64,000 nucleotides of DNA from Pseudomonadota bacterium (lineage in GTDB: Bacteria; Pseudomonadota; Alphaproteobacteria; Micavibrionales; Micavibrionaceae). The stretch covers positions 1 to 64,000 of the forward strand of contig JAKQEE010000416.1 of assembly GCA_029558635.1 (NCBI GenBank). The letters run 5' to 3'. Position numbers and translations under genes: made by a program. The stretch's first letter is position 1. Each line of letters begins with the position of its first letter. Positions 51,339 through 60,478 of this stretch are shown one piece after another. The notes beneath the pieces are model-generated. The model saw nothing but the letters and a program-made list of their open reading frames with translations. It had not been told where the DNA came from and did no database searches.

Positions 51339-51530
51339 ATGTTTAATCCTACTCATCTGACATTATCCAGACACAACGTCTATTACCTGCGCTTTCCGAT
51401 ACCGAAGACACTGCACCCCACAAGGAAAGCCACAGAGATAAAAGTCTCTTTGAAAACCCGATGTACACACGAGGCATGCCTATATGGACAAACCAATCCC
51501 AGAACAACTAGTTATAGCCAAAATCCATAG
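51339..51530 (+). pseudogene. Truncated tyrosine integrase, N-terminal fragment
   Basis: A 63-residue frame beginning MFNPTHLTLSRHNVYYLRFP and continuing to IKVSLKTRCTHEA. This is the N-terminal pattern of tyrosine recombinases of genomic islands (strand, YYLRxxIP, then SLxTRDxxEA). Everything after about residue 50, including the catalytic domain, is missing. With tRNA-Ser 68 bases upstream, this is the scar of an element that used the tRNA as attachment site and was mostly lost. Confidence 0.6.
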
Positions 51531-51623
51531 CCCTAAATATATTTATTGACATAATTATATAAATATGTGTATTTTTATGGTAATACATAAATTGACACGC
51601 GAAAGCGAAACAGGGGGTATATA

Positions 51624-52211
51624 ATGTTCGGATTTGTCGTAATAACAAGCATAGCAAGAAGGCTGCTTAATCAACCAGCCTCACCAACAACTCCTGTACA
51701 GACAAAAACATCACAGCTTGACCAGCTCAACCAGTTGGACTCCCTCTCTCCAACCAAAGCCGTCGCCCATGAGTCCTGCCCTATGGGTGGTGGAGCGGGC
51801 GGATGCGCGATGGCGGGCGTCCTGAAGACGGCTTTCCGCAACGGCGTGGCTCCTCCGGCTATTCTTTTGAGTGCCGTCGAAAGCGTTGGCCCCGGTCCTG
51901 TAAAAGATATTACCAAAACCGCGCTTAATTATGCTGGAAAATTCATCCCGAGCTTCAAAATTGGGAAAGTAGTCGGAGACGAGATGATCGCCATAGCCGA
52001 CACCGTTTCGAATTTCGGCGAAAAATTCATGACGGCTTTCAGCCAATTTGGCAGCAACGCCGCCAACGTGACCGCCCCTGTCGTAGCGGCAGCACCAGCT
52101 CCGGCCCCCGTCCAGCCTGTCTTTTCGGCGGAACCGAGAATGTATAAGGTTGATAACGGTTACAACCCAAGAAATTTGGGTCCCAATCCCTACTTGCCTT
52201 CTCCCGCATAA
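51624..52211 (+). CDS. Gly/Ala/Pro-rich protein of unknown function
   Basis: 195 residues. A short N-terminal hydrophobic stretch, a Gln/Leu/Thr-rich linker, a Gly/Cys segment (CPMGGGAGGCAMAG) and a mildly hydrophobic middle precede an Ala/Pro-rich end. No domain recognised. AGGGGG precedes the ATG. An AT-rich TTGACA-TTATATAAAT region lies upstream near 51546. It is followed by the argF leader hairpin. Confidence 0.5.
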   Translation: MFGFVVITSIARRLLNQPASPTTPVQTKTSQLDQLNQLDSLSPTKAVAHESCPMGGGAGGCAMAGVLKTAFRNGVAPPAILLSAVESVGPGPVKDITKTALNYAGKFIPSFKIGKVVGDEMIAIADTVSNFGEKFMTAFSQFGSNAANVTAPVVAAAPAPAPVQPVFSAEPRMYKVDNGYNPRNLGPNPYLPSPA

Positions 52212-52252
52212 AGCAAGCGATTTTCAGGTAGAAGTTTAAAGAAAAATACGGC

Positions 52253-52284
52253 ATCCTCGTCAGACACAAAAAACTGACGAGGAT
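52253..52284 (+). promoter_or_regulatory. Hairpin covering the argF ribosome binding site
   Basis: ATCCTCGTCAG (52253-52263) pairs perfectly with CTGACGAGGAT (52274-52284) around ten bases. The GAGGAT in the right arm is the ribosome binding site of the ATG at 52290. The 11-bp stem followed by TTTCTT could also act as a weak terminator for the upstream gene. Confidence 0.6.
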
Positions 52285-52289
52285 TTCTT

Positions 52290-53216
52290 ATGACCGACCA
52301 AACTGTGCGGCCCCCGGTTAGACATTTCATCAATTTGGACCAGATTCCAACCGAAACGCTTCAATCCATCCTTACCAATGCCCGCGAATTGAAAGCGCAG
52401 AAATTCTCCCCGCCACAACTTTTTGCAGGCCTGTCGCTGGCAATGATTTTCGACAAGAAATCGACCCGCACCCGCCTGTCCTTTGAGATCGCCATGAAAC
52501 AGCTAGGCGGTCACACCATCGTGATGACCAAGGATGAAATGCAACTGGGCGGAGCTGAAAGCATCGAAGATACGGCCAAAGTCCTTTCGCGTTTTGTCGA
52601 TGGAGTGATGATCCGCCTGAGCAACCATGAAACGGTTGAGGAGCTGGCATCCTACGCCGATATCCCCGTCATCAACGCCCTGACCGACGCATCCCACCCA
52701 TGCCAGATTATGGCGGATTTACTGACGATTGAAGAAAAACTGGGCGATATCAAAGGCCGCAAAATCGCATGGTTCGGGGACTATAACAACGTCGCCAAAA
52801 CCTTTGCACAGGCCGCCCCGAAATTCGGATTCGACCTGACCGTTGCCGTCCCGCCCCCGCTAACGCCGGACAAAAAGAATGTCGCCACCACCATCACCCT
52901 GACCGATGACCCGATTGCTGCAGCAAAAGACGCCGATGTGATCGTCACCGATACATGGGTGTCGATGGGTCAGGAAGGCAAACAGATCGACGCCTTTATC
53001 CCTTACCGCGTGACACCCGACCTGATGGCAAAAGCCAAGCCGCATGCCATTTTCATGCATTGCATGCCGATCCACCGCGGAGAAGAAGTAACCGACGATG
53101 TGTTGGCGTCCCCCGCCTCAGTCATCTATGACGAGGCCGAAAACAGGCTTCATGCACAAAAGGCCATCCTCGCCTGGTGCTTCGAACATTCCGGCGTAAA
53201 CGTGCAACATAAATAG
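52290..53216 (+). CDS. argF: Ornithine carbamoyltransferase
   Basis: A 308-residue anabolic OTCase joining carbamoyl phosphate and ornithine to give citrulline in arginine synthesis. STRTR (58-62) binds carbamoyl phosphate, HPCQ (136-139) is conserved, DTWVSMGQE (about 225-233) binds ornithine, and HCMPIHRGEEV near 265 holds the catalytic Cys. HCMPIHRG is a variant of the usual HCLPAHRG. No argD is adjacent. Its ribosome binding site lies in a strong hairpin. Confidence 0.95.
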   Translation: MTDQTVRPPVRHFINLDQIPTETLQSILTNARELKAQKFSPPQLFAGLSLAMIFDKKSTRTRLSFEIAMKQLGGHTIVMTKDEMQLGGAESIEDTAKVLSRFVDGVMIRLSNHETVEELASYADIPVINALTDASHPCQIMADLLTIEEKLGDIKGRKIAWFGDYNNVAKTFAQAAPKFGFDLTVAVPPPLTPDKKNVATTITLTDDPIAAAKDADVIVTDTWVSMGQEGKQIDAFIPYRVTPDLMAKAKPHAIFMHCMPIHRGEEVTDDVLASPASVIYDEAENRLHAQKAILAWCFEHSGVNVQHK

Positions 53217-53217
53217 A

Positions 53218-54150
53218 TCACGGTGTTGGTGTAAGCATTTCTGCTGAAACAACCGTAGTGATGATCGGTACTTGAGCCGCCTCTCTGGACGCCGCAAGAT
53301 GAGCGTTTGCTGCATTTCTCCAGAAGGCAGGCGATAAATTTATCAGCATATCAACTTCCGCAGCATTCTGGGCATGCATCAGGGCAAATCTTCCTTCATC
53401 CGTTTCAATGGCATCCAAAACCATCTGGGGATTCTCGGCATATAGGGCGTCAATACGATCTGTCAACTCGGGGACAAGAAGATCCATCTGTTTCTTTTGA
53501 AGAGCGTAAAGAAACGTATATCCCTGATGCTCTCTAACATCGAGAAAACGAACGTAATCATAAAGCATAGACTCCACCAGCGCATTCTTTTCGGCCTCCG
53601 TCATCACATTCGGCAAAGGTTCATGAATGACAGTATCTTCGAGACTCCATTCAAGGCCGCTTGATGCAACAAAGTCAGGGACACTGGAAGGCAGAGAGGC
53701 TGGCTGAACAACCTCTTTATCAGACGGCTCCGGCTTTTTAGTCAGTTTTTTTGTGAGCTTATCAATTACAGATTTCAGGGATTCATTACCCGCTCTGAAG
53801 GATGGAATGTCGGCAGGCTGGCCTTTGAGTTCGGAGAGAACCTGCTTGCCAGAAGTCGCCACCTTGATTGCCGCTCCCGCTACGCTACTCATCGCTGTCA
53901 GAGTGATCACACCGACCCCTTTTGCGGCCAAGGTCGTCAAGACACCGACGCCGGGAAGAAACGAAGTAAGCCCGACAACCAATAGGCCGGTCGTCCCCCC
54001 GATTTTGGCACCGAACTCCGCCCCCTGAAGAAAATGGATGGCCACATGCGTGCCAGCGCGAACCACTCTGTGGCTATAATCTTTTGAAGTCGCAATCGCG
54101 CGATCCTTGAAATCCAGAACACGAGTCCGGAGTTCATCCAGCTTCTTCAT
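53218..54150 (-). CDS. Protein of unknown function with a hydrophobic Gly-rich segment
   Basis: 310 residues. Residues about 35-110 are Gly/Ala/Val/Thr-rich and hydrophobic (key parts GAKIGGTTGLLVVGLTSF and GVGVLTTLAAKGVGVITL), so it may enter membranes. A Lys/Pro-rich linker and an acidic helical C-terminal half follow. No family is recognised. Upstream bases near 54196 contain TATATAAT. It is convergent with argF, one base apart. Confidence 0.5.
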   Translation of the reverse strand: MKKLDELRTRVLDFKDRAIATSKDYSHRVVRAGTHVAIHFLQGAEFGAKIGGTTGLLVVGLTSFLPGVGVLTTLAAKGVGVITLTAMSSVAGAAIKVATSGKQVLSELKGQPADIPSFRAGNESLKSVIDKLTKKLTKKPEPSDKEVVQPASLPSSVPDFVASSGLEWSLEDTVIHEPLPNVMTEAEKNALVESMLYDYVRFLDVREHQGYTFLYALQKKQMDLLVPELTDRIDALYAENPQMVLDAIETDEGRFALMHAQNAAEVDMLINLSPAFWRNAANAHLAASREAAQVPIITTVVSAEMLTPTP

Positions 54151-54328
54151 GGCCCCGTGCCCCTTTCATCATATTTATATGCGGCACAATTTTCTTATAT
54201 AATCATATATATCATCTCAGAGACCTCAAAAGCAACAAAATCAGGAATTGCCCATTGCCGCACACCTTTAGTAAACCTATGATCCATTCAGGATTGAATT
54301 TCCGCCCCAAATAGAAGGTTTAGAACAG

Positions 54329-54874
54329 ATGAAAAACTTCGGACGTTTACTTATGGTGATGATCATGTGCGCTCTTCCATTCTCTCCAGTCAAAGCTGAC
54401 CCTGTAGACTTCAAAGTCACAAGCCCCGACTTCAAGGAAGATGAGACGCTTTCGAACAAGCATGTTTATAACGGTTTCGGTTGTACAGGCGAAAATGTCG
54501 CCCCGCGCCTGAATTGGGAAAGCGCGCCCGCCGACACGAAATATTTCGCCGTAACGGTTTATGACCCCGATGCCCCGACCGGAAGCGGCTGGTGGCACTG
54601 GTTGATTGTGAATCTACCAAAAAGTGCAACCTCGCTTGACCGCACACATTTGCCCACGGGCGCTCTGGAGACACGTACAGACTTCGGAACAACAGGGTAC
54701 GGCGGCCCTTGCCCGCCCGTTGGCCACGGCCCGCACCGCTATATTTTCACACTGTACGCGTTAAAAGATAAAATCGACGTCGTCACCGACACACCCGCGG
54801 CCCAAGTTGGCTACCAAATCAACAGCCTGAAAGTCGGAGAAACGAGCATCATGGGATATTTCGAGCGCAAGTAG
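54329..54874 (+). CDS. YbhB/YbcL-type (PEBP) protein, secreted
   Basis: 181 residues with a cleavable signal peptide ending near VKADP. The rest is a phosphatidylethanolamine-binding-protein fold: NVAPRLNWESAP, YDPDAPTGSGWWHWLIVNLP (by parts) and YGGPCPPVGHGPHRYIFTLYAL are the family marks, with the D-x-D-x-P and GPHRY anion pocket. Bacterial members have no agreed role. It should be periplasmic. Confidence 0.85.
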   Translation: MKNFGRLLMVMIMCALPFSPVKADPVDFKVTSPDFKEDETLSNKHVYNGFGCTGENVAPRLNWESAPADTKYFAVTVYDPDAPTGSGWWHWLIVNLPKSATSLDRTHLPTGALETRTDFGTTGYGGPCPPVGHGPHRYIFTLYALKDKIDVVTDTPAAQVGYQINSLKVGETSIMGYFERK

Positions 54875-54910
54875 CCCTATTTTTGCAAGCCTCCCCAGTT
54901 TTGGGCTATA

Positions 54911-55333
54911 ATGAAAGATGAAGGCAGGAAAACCTTCTCAAAAGCACGCAGGAAGAGGGCAAGAGTGGATACGGGGCTTCACATCGGTCCGATCTATGTG
55001 CCGGCCCAGTCGGGTCGTGCACAGGCAGAAGCAGGCAACGCGTCCGCGACCTCTTCTTTGGTCTCCACCGCGATTACCGACACCATTGATATCTCCGAAT
55101 TCTCGGTGACAACGTCGGTTGAAGATTATTTGCCCCAGTCCCGCCCCAAAGTAGACACCAAAAAGAACTTCAAATCCATGAAGGAGTACATCGCCTATAT
55201 GCTGATGCTCTACGACAAGATTGATAAACTCAAACCGATGGGCGGCAACCAGTACGTCAAACTGGAAGATAAAAACCAGCTTGATAAGCTCGAAAATGAA
55301 TTCAACGACCTGACGACCGGCTGGACCGTTTAG
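54911..55333 (+). CDS. Small protein of unknown function
   Basis: 140 residues from the ATG at 54911, which has no ribosome binding site. A GTG at 54965 (MDTGLHIGPIYVP) has AAGAGGG nearby and may be the true start, giving 122 residues. The C-terminal half is helical and charged (MKEYIAYMLMLYDKIDKLKPM). No family is recognised. It precedes another unknown gene by 82 bases. Confidence 0.5.
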   Translation: MKDEGRKTFSKARRKRARVDTGLHIGPIYVPAQSGRAQAEAGNASATSSLVSTAITDTIDISEFSVTTSVEDYLPQSRPKVDTKKNFKSMKEYIAYMLMLYDKIDKLKPMGGNQYVKLEDKNQLDKLENEFNDLTTGWTV

Positions 55334-55415
55334 ACTCCCGCCCTGTCTTCCTCCCGAATTAACACTCTGTTAATAATTTACATATATTATGTATATAATT
55401 TATTGGGTGTGAAAT

Positions 55416-55934
55416 ATGGACTTCTTGAACAATATAAAAGAGTTTTTAAGTGATCTGGTAGATGGCTTTAAAAGCATGTTCTCCGGCGGCGGAAGTACAG
55501 CGTCCTTTTCCGCTCCGCAACCGACAGTATCTGCCGAACAACATTACAGCAGTAGCGCGACCCCAATTCAAGGTTTTGACTTTTCGCAGCCGCAAATGCG
55601 CCCCTCGATGGATTCTCAGGCTCCGGCCCCGATTGTCGATCACTCGGTTTCTGCCAGCCGACCGACTGCCCAACCAACCGCTCAGCCGCAACACATATAT
55701 TCGCCTGTTGACGCTGCTGTGCAGAGAGGTCAGACCGAAATAGACCAAAGTGTCAAAGGTCTGGGACATACGGTTGAAAATCTTCCGAATACGATCATGC
55801 ATTCTATCGAGGACGCCCTGACAAAAAGATCACGCGGTGCCATCGGCCAAACGGAAACTTATGCCAGAGCAAGCATGGAAGCGGCCAAAAACAGGGTCCT
55901 CAACGCCATCCGCAGAAATGTGCGCCCACTTTAA
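55416..55934 (+). CDS. Gln/Pro/Ser-rich protein of unknown function
   Basis: 172 residues. An amphipathic N-terminal helix (MDFLNNIKEFLSDLVDGF), a long Pro/Gln/Ser-rich linker, and a helical basic end. The composition resembles the other unknown proteins of this region. TATATAAT lies near 55395 as a possible -10 element. It is convergent with rsmE with a four-base overlap. Confidence 0.5.
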   Translation: MDFLNNIKEFLSDLVDGFKSMFSGGGSTASFSAPQPTVSAEQHYSSSATPIQGFDFSQPQMRPSMDSQAPAPIVDHSVSASRPTAQPTAQPQHIYSPVDAAVQRGQTEIDQSVKGLGHTVENLPNTIMHSIEDALTKRSRGAIGQTETYARASMEAAKNRVLNAIRRNVRPL

Positions 55935-56650
55935 ACCAGTTTGGCCAAACCATACAAAGCGGCCGTTTCGGCCCGTAAAATCCGCGGCCCCAGTGAAACG
56001 GGCCGCGTAAATTTTTGAGCCGTCAGCAACTCAATTTCTTCCCTGTCAAATCCGCCTTCCGGCCCCACCAGAAACGCGAAATCGCCATCCACCGCAAGAC
56101 TGGATAAAAGCGCAGCATTTTCATCACGCTCAATCGCCGCAAATAGCGGAATAGTCCCGTCATATTGCTGCATAAATTTTTCCAAAGACACAGGAGAATG
56201 TAAAACCGGAATATCCATCCGTTCGCACTGTTCCGCGGCCTCGATGATTTGCGCTTCCATGCGCTCAGATTTGATATCCCGCACTACACTCCGCCGCATC
56301 AGAACGGGGTGAAAGTCAGTCGCCCCCATCTCCACCGCCTTTTCAATCATCCAGTCCATCCGGTCTTTTTTGATCGGCGAAAACACCAGATGCCGCCGCA
56401 CAGAAGTCTCCTCTGCTGCACGCAACAATTTACCAATACTGACGCTTGCCGCCTTTTTCGATGGAAACATCAACCCTGCCAACCATTCGCCGCTTTCGGC
56501 ATTGAAAACGCGAACACCAGCACCATCTTCAAGGCGCATAACGTTTTTAAGATAATGGGCTTGGGCATCGGTCAATATTGCCTCGCTCGATTCAGCCAAA
56601 GGCTGGGCGACATATAAACGCGGTAAATGGTGCGGGTAATCACTGGTCAT
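55931..56650 (-). CDS. rsmE: 16S rRNA (uracil-1498-N3)-methyltransferase
   Basis: A 239-residue SPOUT methyltransferase that modifies U1498 of 16S rRNA. The family motif LVGPEGGF (about 191-198) and the knot segment SLGPRILRAETAAL (about 217-230) are present. An N-terminal PUA-like domain holds HYLKNVMRL. It is divergent from ubiA. Confidence 0.93.
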   Translation of the reverse strand: MTSDYPHHLPRLYVAQPLAESSEAILTDAQAHYLKNVMRLEDGAGVRVFNAESGEWLAGLMFPSKKAASVSIGKLLRAAEETSVRRHLVFSPIKKDRMDWMIEKAVEMGATDFHPVLMRRSVVRDIKSERMEAQIIEAAEQCERMDIPVLHSPVSLEKFMQQYDGTIPLFAAIERDENAALLSSLAVDGDFAFLVGPEGGFDREEIELLTAQKFTRPVSLGPRILRAETAALYGLAKLV

Positions 56651-56700
56651 GTCTGCTTATAACACAGAAAACTCTTGTTTCTAAACCCAATTCAGACAAG

Positions 56701-57630
56701 ATGGGGCGCATGACCATCACAACGGAACATACCGATATTAACGCAAAAGGATGGATTGCCCACCTGCCTGAGCACCTTCGCCCCTATGCGTTGCTGATGC
56801 GCCTCGACCGCCCCATCGGAACGTGGCTCCTGCTTCTCCCTGCATGGTGGTCGATTTTGGCCGCGACTCACGGCCTGACCGATTTTTCCGCCTCGACTGC
56901 CTCAACCCTTATTCTCTTCGGGACCGGCGCGCTGGTGATGCGCGGTGCGGGATGTGTCGTCAACGATCTATGGGACCGTGATTTTGACGCGCGGGTCGAA
57001 CGCACCAAAAACCGCCCCCTCGCATCAAAGCAAATCTCGATGCGGCAAGCCGTCTTCTTTCTTGGATCGCTGCTGGGCATAGGCCTTGCAATTTTACTGT
57101 CCTTCAACACAACAACCATCATTCTGGGATTTGTTTCACTCATTCCGGTTATCATCTATCCGCTGGCCAAACGCGTAACGTGGTATCCGCAAGCCGTTCT
57201 GGGCCTGACCTTCAATTTCGGCGCATTGATGGGAGCCGCAGCAATTCTGAACGACATCCCGCCATTTGCATGGGCGCTTTATGCTGCCGGATTCTTCTGG
57301 ACACTGGGGTATGATACGATTTACGCGAGGCAAGACATCGCGGATGACGCGCTGATAGGCGTCAAATCCACCGCCCGCAAGTTCGGCAACAAAGTGAAAA
57401 CCTATGTTGCGGTTTTTTACAGCCTGACAATTGCTCTGATTTTTGTGGCTGGAATTCTGGCCAACGTCACGGCCGTCTTTTACGGTGTCATGTCGCTTGG
57501 CCTATTGCACCTTCTCTGGCAAGTCCGCACTTGGGATAAAGACGACCCACAATCATCCCTCCAGAAATTCCGCAGCAACCGCGATTTTGCCCTCGTCGTC
57601 ACCACAGCCTTCTTGTTCGGCTTTATGTAG
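56701..57630 (+). CDS. ubiA: 4-hydroxybenzoate polyprenyltransferase
   Basis: About 310 residues with eight to nine membrane helices. The first prenyl-diphosphate motif is NDLWDRDFD (88-96) and the second is DTIYARQDIADD near 202-213. It prenylates 4-hydroxybenzoate in ubiquinone synthesis at the inner membrane. I start at 56701; the ATG at 56710 is equally possible, and earlier frame starts overlap rsmE. Confidence 0.93.
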   Translation: MGRMTITTEHTDINAKGWIAHLPEHLRPYALLMRLDRPIGTWLLLLPAWWSILAATHGLTDFSASTASTLILFGTGALVMRGAGCVVNDLWDRDFDARVERTKNRPLASKQISMRQAVFFLGSLLGIGLAILLSFNTTTIILGFVSLIPVIIYPLAKRVTWYPQAVLGLTFNFGALMGAAAILNDIPPFAWALYAAGFFWTLGYDTIYARQDIADDALIGVKSTARKFGNKVKTYVAVFYSLTIALIFVAGILANVTAVFYGVMSLGLLHLLWQVRTWDKDDPQSSLQKFRSNRDFALVVTTAFLFGFM

Positions 57631-57636
57631 CAAACT

Positions 57637-57668
57637 TATTCGCAGGCCATTTATCGAACTTCGTTAAA
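57637..57668 (+). repeat. Fragment of the 123-base element
   Basis: 32 bases matching the right end of copy 2 (46816-46848 region), 26 of 32 by hand count, centred on CCATTTATC. It lies in the gap between ubiA and purD and reaches into the purD stop codon (57664-57666). It is probably a decayed third copy. Confidence 0.45.
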
Positions 57669-58929
57669 GCGCGCGCCAAGCGATATCGCGACGGCAGAAC
57701 CCTTCTGGCCAATCAATCAGACCGAGAGCTTTATAGGCCGCTTCCCGTGCCGCCGCCACAGTCTCGCCTGTGGCCGAAACACCCAGAACGCGCCCGCCGA
57801 CGGCGACAATCTCGCCGTTTTTGAGCGCCGTTCCGGCATGAAAAATTTGCGCATTCGAAACTTTGCCCGCCGCGTCAAGATTGCGGATCGACGTATTTTT
57901 CTGATACGACCCCGGATACCCTTTAGCCGCCATCACGACGCACAAGGACGGGTTGGTGGACCATTCAGGCTTCACCGTATCGAGCTTGCCCGTCGCCGCA
58001 GCAAAAAGCATCTCCACCAAATCGGATTTGAGCCGCAGCATTAACGTCTGACATTCAGGGTCCCCGAACCGCACGTTATACTCCAAGAGTTTTGGAACCC
58101 CGTTCACCACCATCAACCCCGCGAAAAAAACCCCCGTAAATGGGCATCCTTCGGATTTCATGGCGGAAACCGTGGGTTTTAAAATCTTTTCCAAAACCTC
58201 CGCTTCCATCGCAGGCGTCATCAACCGAGCAGGAGAATAAGCCCCCATGCCACCGGTATTAGGACCTTTGTCCCCATCGAACGCACGCTTGTGATCTTGA
58301 GCGGAAGAAAGTGTTAGTAAATTCTCGCCATCGCAAATCGCGAAATAACTGATCTCCTCCCCATCAAGGAATTCTTCAATCACAATCGACGCGCCGGCAT
58401 CCCCGAACGCGTTGCCCGATAACATATCGGAAACAGCATCTTTCGCCTGCTCGACCGTTTCAGCCACCACAACGCCCTTGCCCGCCGCCAGACCATCGGC
58501 CTTGACCACAATCGGCGCACCGAGCTTGTCAATAAACGTATGGGCGGGCGCAATCTCGCTAAAACGTTCATAAGCTGCCGTGGGGATATTATATTTGCGG
58601 CAGATATCCTTCATAAAACCTTTGGAGCCTTCAAGCTGCGCAGCTTTCGCGGAAGGCCCGAAAACGGGAATATTCTGTTCACGTAAACGGTCGGCCAATC
58701 CAGCCACCAGCGGGGCTTCCGGTCCCACCACCACAAACTCGATCTTCTCGGAAACGGCAAATTGGGCGAGCCTGTCAATCTCCTCCACACCAATCGCCAC
58801 GCACTCGGCAACCTGCGCAATGCCTGGATTTCCAGGCGCGACATAGAGTTTGCTGCACAAGGGAGATTGGGCCATTTTCCAGGCCAGGGCGTGTTCGCGG
58901 CCGCCCGATCCGACCAATAAAATCTTCAT
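57664..58929 (-). CDS. purD: Phosphoribosylamine-glycine ligase
   Basis: A 421-residue ATP-grasp enzyme of purine synthesis joining phosphoribosylamine and glycine. The start [18 protein letters not shown] is diagnostic, [12 protein letters not shown] and [14 protein letters not shown] follow, and GGMGAYSPA and [10 protein letters not shown] complete the active site. I start at 58929 with AAGGG just upstream; a longer frame to 58956 is less likely. Confidence 0.95.
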   Translation of the reverse strand: MKILLVGSGGREHALAWKMAQSPLCSKLYVAPGNPGIAQVAECVAIGVEEIDRLAQFAVSEKIEFVVVGPEAPLVAGLADRLREQNIPVFGPSAKAAQLEGSKGFMKDICRKYNIPTAAYERFSEIAPAHTFIDKLGAPIVVKADGLAAGKGVVVAETVEQAKDAVSDMLSGNAFGDAGASIVIEEFLDGEEISYFAICDGENLLTLSSAQDHKRAFDGDKGPNTGGMGAYSPARLMTPAMEAEVLEKILKPTVSAMKSEGCPFTGVFFAGLMVVNGVPKLLEYNVRFGDPECQTLMLRLKSDLVEMLFAAATGKLDTVKPEWSTNPSLCVVMAAKGYPGSYQKNTSIRNLDAAGKVSNAQIFHAGTALKNGEIVAVGGRVLGVSATGETVAAAREAAYKALGLIDWPEGFCRRDIAWRAL

Positions 58930-58994
58930 GCCCTTGTTATACAGCCCCAAAAACAATTTTTAAAGGCTCTTCCGGACAACCGGATCAAAAGCGC

Positions 58995-60305
58995 CTAGAC
59001 CCTTTTAACGCACTCACTGATTTCCGTGACCGCGCTCGAAGCCTTCTGGGAATTGTTTGAAATGTCGGCAGTAACAGCGCTTTGTTCCTCGATGGCGCTA
59101 GCCACAGAGCTGACATAGTGATTGACCGAACTTGCAGCATCAATGATGGATTGGACACTTCCCGCAACATCAGCTGAAATACTTTGAATACCGGAAATTT
59201 CCGACGCAATCTGTTGGGTAGAAACCGCAGTCTGGTTGGCAAGGTTCTTGACCTCCGCCGCAACAACAGCAAACCCCTTACCGAACTCTCCGGCGCGGGC
59301 GGCTTCAATTGTGGCGTTGAGCGAAAGAAGGTTCACCTGATTGGCAATATTGCTAATAAGCGTAACAATATTCTCCATGGCCTTTGCCTTCTCGGTCAGC
59401 AACTCACTGGCTTGTCCGGATTGGGCCGTAATCTCCATGATATTATCCATTGCCGCCTTGGATAGGGCCATATTTTTACTGATCTCGGCAATAGATACGG
59501 ACATTTCCTCCGTAGCGGCCGCCACGCTTTGAACGTTGGCGTTGGTTGTCTCACTCAAAGTAATAATCTCTGTAATGTCGGTGGCAAATTTGACAACCTT
59601 GAAAGGCTTTCCGGCCAAATCCATGATCGGGTTGTAGGACGCCCTGATCCAGACCTGTTTCCCCCCCTTGCCAAGACGCTTATAAACATGGGATTCATAC
59701 TGCCCCTTGCGAAGTTTCGCCCAGAAAGCGGCATATTCATCACTGTTCGCGTAAGCGGGATCGACAAACATACTGTGATGCTTACCTTGAACCTCACCGA
59801 GAGAATACCCCATAGCGCCCAAAAACGCATCATTGGCCGTAATGATGGTTCCATCAAGGTTGAAATGGATGACGGCCTGAACCTTGTTAATAGCCTCAAT
59901 CTGGCCTTTATAATCTGCAAAAACCCTGTTTTGCTCTGTGATATCGGTTGCAAATTTAACAACTTTATATGGACGACCGAATATATCGAAAACAGGATTA
60001 TACGATGCCTGAATCCAGACTTCCTTCCCGCCCTTACCGTACCTTTTAAAGGTACTTGACTGAAACTCGCCACGTCTCAGTTTCTGCCAAAATTCAATAT
60101 ATTCAGGGCTCTTGGCATATTCAGGATCGACAAACATACTATGATGTTTGCCTTTGATTTCTCCGAGATCATATCCCATCACGCTCAAAAAATTCTTGTT
60201 GGCTTTTAAAATCGTACCATCAAGTTTGAATTCGATAATGGCTTGAGACCTGTCGACGGCCTTCATTTTGGCTGCCGTCTCTTGCCCGAGTAAACGATTA
60301 AGCAA
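58995..60305 (-). CDS. Soluble PAS-PAS methyl-accepting chemotaxis protein
   Basis: 436 residues with no membrane helix. Two closely similar PAS domains (about 20-130 and 142-252) share [14 protein letters not shown] and [11 protein letters not shown], a recent tandem duplication. The signalling domain (about 260-436) has the tip [16 protein letters not shown]. It should bind CheA/CheW in the cytoplasm and sense redox or a small ligand; no cofactor site is evident. The TTG start at 60305 is supported by GGGAG 7 bases before it. Confidence 0.88.
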   Translation of the reverse strand: MLNRLLGQETAAKMKAVDRSQAIIEFKLDGTILKANKNFLSVMGYDLGEIKGKHHSMFVDPEYAKSPEYIEFWQKLRRGEFQSSTFKRYGKGGKEVWIQASYNPVFDIFGRPYKVVKFATDITEQNRVFADYKGQIEAINKVQAVIHFNLDGTIITANDAFLGAMGYSLGEVQGKHHSMFVDPAYANSDEYAAFWAKLRKGQYESHVYKRLGKGGKQVWIRASYNPIMDLAGKPFKVVKFATDITEIITLSETTNANVQSVAAATEEMSVSIAEISKNMALSKAAMDNIMEITAQSGQASELLTEKAKAMENIVTLISNIANQVNLLSLNATIEAARAGEFGKGFAVVAAEVKNLANQTAVSTQQIASEISGIQSISADVAGSVQSIIDAASSVNHYVSSVASAIEEQSAVTADISNNSQKASSAVTEISECVKRV

Positions 60306-60400
60306 TTTGAAACTCCCAAAGAAACAGTGGAAAGTGTGAGATAAATAGGAGCTAAGAATTATTCCTAAATAATATTGATTATCATTCTAACCTAAACAGG

Positions 60401-60430
60401 AAAAAAAGATATGCTTTTTTAGCATATCTT
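60401..60430 (-). terminator. Intrinsic terminator after putA
   Basis: AAGATATGCT (60406-60415) pairs perfectly with AGCATATCTT (60421-60430) around five T. On the minus strand the stem is followed by T (60401-60405 read as complement). It lies 49 bases past the putA stop and ends its transcript before the chemoreceptor gene. Confidence 0.8.
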
Positions 60431-60478
60431 GGTCGCAGAATTTCAGCAGCAAATGAACGCAAGGATATGGCAATAAGC

